From assembly GCF_023715725.1 (NCBI RefSeq), contig NZ_JAMBOT010000012.1:1-64000 (forward strand): 64,000 nt of DNA, written 5' to 3'. This document shows positions 62,301 through 64,000 of the stretch, in pieces. The position numbers and the translations under genes were made by a program. Each line of letters begins with the position of its first letter. Position 1 is the first letter of the stretch. The notes under the pieces were generated by a model that made no database searches, had not been told where the DNA came from, and saw only the letters and a list, made by a program, of their open reading frames with translations. Source of the stretch: Paenibacillus pasadenensis. GTDB lineage: Bacteria; Bacillota; Bacilli; Paenibacillales; Paenibacillaceae.

Positions 62301-63102
62301 CATCACCGGTGGAGCGGAACAGGTCCATGTTTTGGAGGATCGTTTGCACCTGATCTTCTGAAACACTATCTCCCGGCGATCCGCTGATGATGATGTCGCT
62401 GCCCACATTTTCCCTCGCTTGGCTGTAGGCTTTGATGTCATTCAGGTGAAAGGGGCTGGTGAGGTCATCGATCTTCACGTAATCGACTCCCCAGGACTCC
62501 CACAGCTCAAAAAGTGAATCGTAATACGCCTGCGACTCATCGGGGTAATCCGCCCAATTCAGTCCATAGTTGTCATCGTTCCAATAGCAGACATCGGACG
62601 TATTCGTAATATCCTTCGCCGTAGAGCTCGTCCCTTTGATCGCAACATCCGCTGCATAGGCCGCTCGGGGAATCCCACGCATCGCATAAATACCCAGCTT
62701 AAGGCCGAGGCTGTGGACATAGTCCGCCAGAGGCTTCAATCCGGCGCCGCCTGCAGCTGAAGGAAACCTTGTAACGCCTGGAATCGGCCGCCCGTATTCG
62801 TCAATATGTATGGCGCCTCGGCCTTCATTGGTCCACCAGCCGCCATCCAGATTAACATTGATATACCCGCTGTCCTTCAAATTGGCGGCCATATAGTCCG
62901 CTATCTCCTTTACATTGGCCTCGTTCAATTCTTCATTATCGAAGAAGGTATCAAACGAGTTCCACCCCATCGGCGGGGTCTGGGGTTCCCCACTGGTATA
63001 CGAGGCATTCACGGGCTGGGTAAAGCCTAACAGGTTCACTGTCACCAGGGTGACCGCCAACAACAAGGTTACAATTCTTTTACCGCTTTTTCTATTGTAC
63101 AC
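59380..63102 (-). CDS. SLH-anchored GH27 alpha-galactosidase-like enzyme, multidomain
   Basis: A 1240-residue exported enzyme. A signal peptide (to about 33) leads to a GH27 catalytic barrel (about 40-330; TPPMGWNSFDTFF, nucleophile Asp212 in YVKIDD, acid/base Asp267 in FRSTGDVWDNW), a beta domain (to about 455), a NEW3-like Ig domain (about 460-570), an NPCBM carbohydrate-binding domain (about 585-730), two near-identical cadherin-like repeats (about 735-905), a further beta region, and three SLH repeats (about 1055-1235). It would release alpha-linked galactose (or arabinopyranose) at the cell surface. It starts at GTG (63102) with GGAGGG 7 bases upstream. The permease gene upstream could import the product. 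Confidence 0.93.
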   Translation of the reverse strand: MYNRKSGKRIVTLLLAVTLVTVNLLGFTQPVNASYTSGEPQTPPMGWNSFDTFFDNEELNEANVKEIADYMAANLKDSGYINVNLDGGWWTNEGRGAIHIDEYGRPIPGVTRFPSAAGGAGLKPLADYVHSLGLKLGIYAMRGIPRAAYAADVAIKGTSSTAKDITNTSDVCYWNDDNYGLNWADYPDESQAYYDSLFELWESWGVDYVKIDDLTSPFHLNDIKAYSQARENVGSDIIISGSPGDSVSEDQVQTILQNMDLFRSTGDVWDNWNDTNKQFDPAKKFASYAGEGAWIDLDMLPFGKIRSSTWGEIRQSLLTKDEIYTSMTLHAIARSPLIMGGDPRALSNDDFTLDVLTNPEVLAVNQTGDNQRAFYDQNNITKWVSDAGNGEKYIALFNRTAQETKISFDFSDVQLPQLNNVRNLWTRSNIGTFSDRYSVVVPSHGAALLKVTPTTIDEAIGSLDISLSTNPVVISEDPVQLTSVLKNDGLVPIRDVTANIQLPAGWIAEAASSNTFEVIEVGETVTIEWIITPTAASSFINAQLSATAQFIEAGNTRELSGSTSVMVYPKLSDSNIPFAPTHYLSDLEWSYSSHAWGPIEKDMTVGGSGSNDGTTIKLDGINYVKGLGTNSPCKIIYILDGRYAKFTSVVGIDDSVNNGSVVFEVHGDGKKLWDSGHMTANTPAKTIDVDITGVNFLLLVVTDGGDGSAYDNADWANAMIHAQLSSDTSLASAIGTVSAGGTANETITNIPNGTTLAELKAAITLAEGATFKVYDADGTTEATTLTTGSKVIVTAQDGTTKVTYTVTVNAALSQDATLSSTIGTVSAGGTANETITNIPNGTTLAELKAAITLAEGATFKVYDADGTTEATTLRTGSKVIVTAQDGISKVTYTVTVEVRTPSGFDGPVIPSDIILKSMNGKLTLPAGKAGQVSLDDEIMATIPALATGRDATITIEKVTDTQKLLANDEVPVSKVFELLKNFTGNFLSPIMITFRFDSAKLKSDQTPAVFYYDEVKKSWIKVNGGKVSGNNISVTVDYFTKFAVFAVDQSDDEPTKNPESETRFSDIAGHWGEANIKQAVNIGLIKGYADGTFKPNHTVTRAEFAAMLINAFKPQGTGTELFFNDAANIGPWAKSLVAQAVQAGYMKGYADGTFRPNSAITRAEMAVAIANAAELSMETNASIGFKDDKDIPTWAKDAVAAMKKIGIVEGNGANIFNPDAKTTRIEAVTVLLKIIAEKVR
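60418..60945 (-). repeat. Two near-identical 264-base tandem repeats in the alpha-galactosidase gene
   Basis: The segments 60418-60681 and 60682-60945 encode two copies of an 88-residue module (IGTVSAGGTANETITNIPNG ... GSKVIVTAQDG). Most of the sequence is identical even at silent sites, which points to a recent duplication or gene conversion. Confidence 0.85.
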
Positions 63103-63177
63103 AACAATTCCCTCCTCATTTGTTCGATGACGCCCTGCCAGTACATAGATTACGTGTGAGAATAGTACAATCCTAGA

Positions 63178-63214
63178 ATCGTTGGTTGCATCTTTATTTT
63201 AGGCAATCAACGAT
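63178..63214. promoter_or_regulatory. Inverted repeat upstream of the alpha-galactosidase gene
   Basis: ATCGTTGGTTGC and GCAATCAACGAT are 12-base arms (one mismatch) around a 13-base AT-rich loop, 76 bases upstream of the GTG start. No T-run follows. It may be the operator of a regulator. Confidence 0.4.
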
Positions 63215-63294
63215 CTGTTCGGAATGGAAATAGTGAACCTCTGACCTGTAAATATCGAACCTGTTTAGACTTGCTTTCTCGCTTATTTTGGCAA

Positions 63295-63323
63295 GAAAAA
63301 ACTCGTCCAGTGAATAGACGAGT
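63295..63323 (-). terminator. Terminator of the right-edge permease gene
   Basis: ACTCGTC/GACGAGT with a 9-base loop and a TTTTTT run on the minus strand, about 35 bases beyond the stop. It separates the permease unit from the alpha-galactosidase gene. Confidence 0.75.
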
Positions 63324-63357
63324 CTCACTCAAACAACAGTTGTATCCTAAGGGTAAA

Positions 63358-64000
63358 CTACCCCTTAACGGATCCGGCTGTCATGCCTTCGATAATATAT
63401 CGCTGAAGGAATAGGTATACGATCAGCATAGGCAACATGACTAATAACAGATCAGCAAATACATAATGCCACTGAGTTCCATATTGGGAGACAAAATTAT
63501 AAACGGAGAAGGGAAGTGTCCACTTGCCACTGTCACTAATGATATAAAGTGTATTAAGGAAATCGTTCCAGGCAGACATCGCAACAAATATGGTAACGGT
63601 TGCAATGGATGGCTTCAGTAACGGAAAAATAATTCTTCTAAACGTATAAAAGCTCCCCGCTCCATCAATTGTCGCCGCTTCATCCAATTCTCTAGATAAG
63701 GAGCGAACAAACCCGCTCATAATAAAGATGGTAAATGGAAGATTTAGCGCGCTCATGAATAGAATCAAACCGAAAAATTGCCCGGAGATTTGTAGGTTTT
63801 GCAGTAGTTTGATCGTAGGAATCATGGATGGGGGCGCAATCATGCCAGCAAAAAAGAAGAAAAATAGATATTGCACCCAACGGCCCTGACGCCTCGCTAA
63901 GAAATAGGCGCACATGGAGCCTGCAAGGATTGTAATCGCAACTGTAGAAGCGGTTACAATAATACTATTTTTAAAACCATTTAATAAACGTCCTTCAATG
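63358..64000 (-). CDS. Carbohydrate ABC transporter permease (MalG type), 5' end beyond window
   Basis: The frame stays open through the right edge (codons read ...IEGRLLNGFKNSIIVTAS... before MCAYFLARR), so at least 214 residues are present and the true start is outside. Membrane segments, the EAA loop (RELDEAATIDGAGSFYTFRR) and the ending GMTAGSVKG identify a CUT1 sugar permease. Its place before the surface alpha-galactosidase suggests uptake of galactosides or galactose, regulated with it or separately, since a terminator lies between. Confidence 0.92.
   Translation of the reverse strand, partial: IEGRLLNGFKNSIIVTASTVAITILAGSMCAYFLARRQGRWVQYLFFFFFAGMIAPPSMIPTIKLLQNLQISGQFFGLILFMSALNLPFTIFIMSGFVRSLSRELDEAATIDGAGSFYTFRRIIFPLLKPSIATVTIFVAMSAWNDFLNTLYIISDSGKWTLPFSVYNFVSQYGTQWHYVFADLLLVMLPMLIVYLFLQRYIIEGMTAGSVKG

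Overview
The window looks like chromosome of a spore-forming, moderately high-GC Firmicute, most probably Paenibacillus or a close relative. The signs are homologues of Bacillus sporulation and housekeeping genes (ylbJ, yunB, lytH, yutD, yneK, yycC), a YesM/YesN two-component pair beside a sugar ABC transporter, several S-layer-homology (SLH) surface proteins, strong GGAGG ribosome sites, and frequent TTG/GTG starts. No tRNA, rRNA, CRISPR or prophage was seen. The left edge cuts what looks like an insertion sequence; the right edge cuts a sugar permease gene.

Layout. 1-9.98 kb: IS remnant, then a carbohydrate-uptake locus on the minus strand (YesM kinase, YesN regulator, binding lipoprotein, two permeases), an FAD oxidoreductase with a discoidin-like tail, and a divergent AraC regulator. 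10.1-13.9 kb: a Tat-linked module of tatA, a secreted Rid protein and a Tat-exported flavin amine oxidase, divergent from a very short TnrA/GlnR-like MerR regulator and tatC, with a perfect TnrA/GlnR-type box between them. 14-20.9 kb: ppnP, transketolase, purU, a long endonuclease IV, yneK, a lipoprotein and an epimerase. 21-31.7 kb: a ten-gene Tad/Flp pilus operon on the minus strand, preceded by a promoter and a terminator-like leader hairpin. 31.8-44.2 kb: housekeeping genes (transaldolase, PepF, globin, NAD kinase, LipA, YutD with a strange Arg/Gly tail, LytH, YunB, Rrf2) and an unannotated 30-residue membrane protein gene. 44.2-47.8 kb: alpha-glucosidase with a LacI-type operator, and an SLH protein. 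47.9-57 kb: a cobalamin-riboswitch operon. 57-64 kb: a small anchored secreted protein, a GT-C glycosyltransferase, an SLH-anchored GH27 alpha-galactosidase, and a partial sugar permease.

The most striking system is the riboswitch operon. Its first gene encodes a 1449-residue surface protein with two alpha/alpha-toroid domains, two DUF4430 (transcobalamin-C-terminal-like) domains and three SLH repeats. A second DUF4430 protein follows, then EcfT, a fused EcfA-EcfA' ATPase and a CbrT-like S component. Read together this is a wall-anchored bacterial counterpart of transcobalamin/intrinsic factor that would capture corrinoids and hand them to an ECF transporter, under vitamin B12 control. The second is the nitrogen-scavenging module: an exported amine oxidase that would make imines, an exported Rid protein that would hydrolyse them, and the Tat translocase in the same locus. 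The Tad operon leader is a third: its only evident promoter lies upstream of an intrinsic terminator, so expression must involve read-through.
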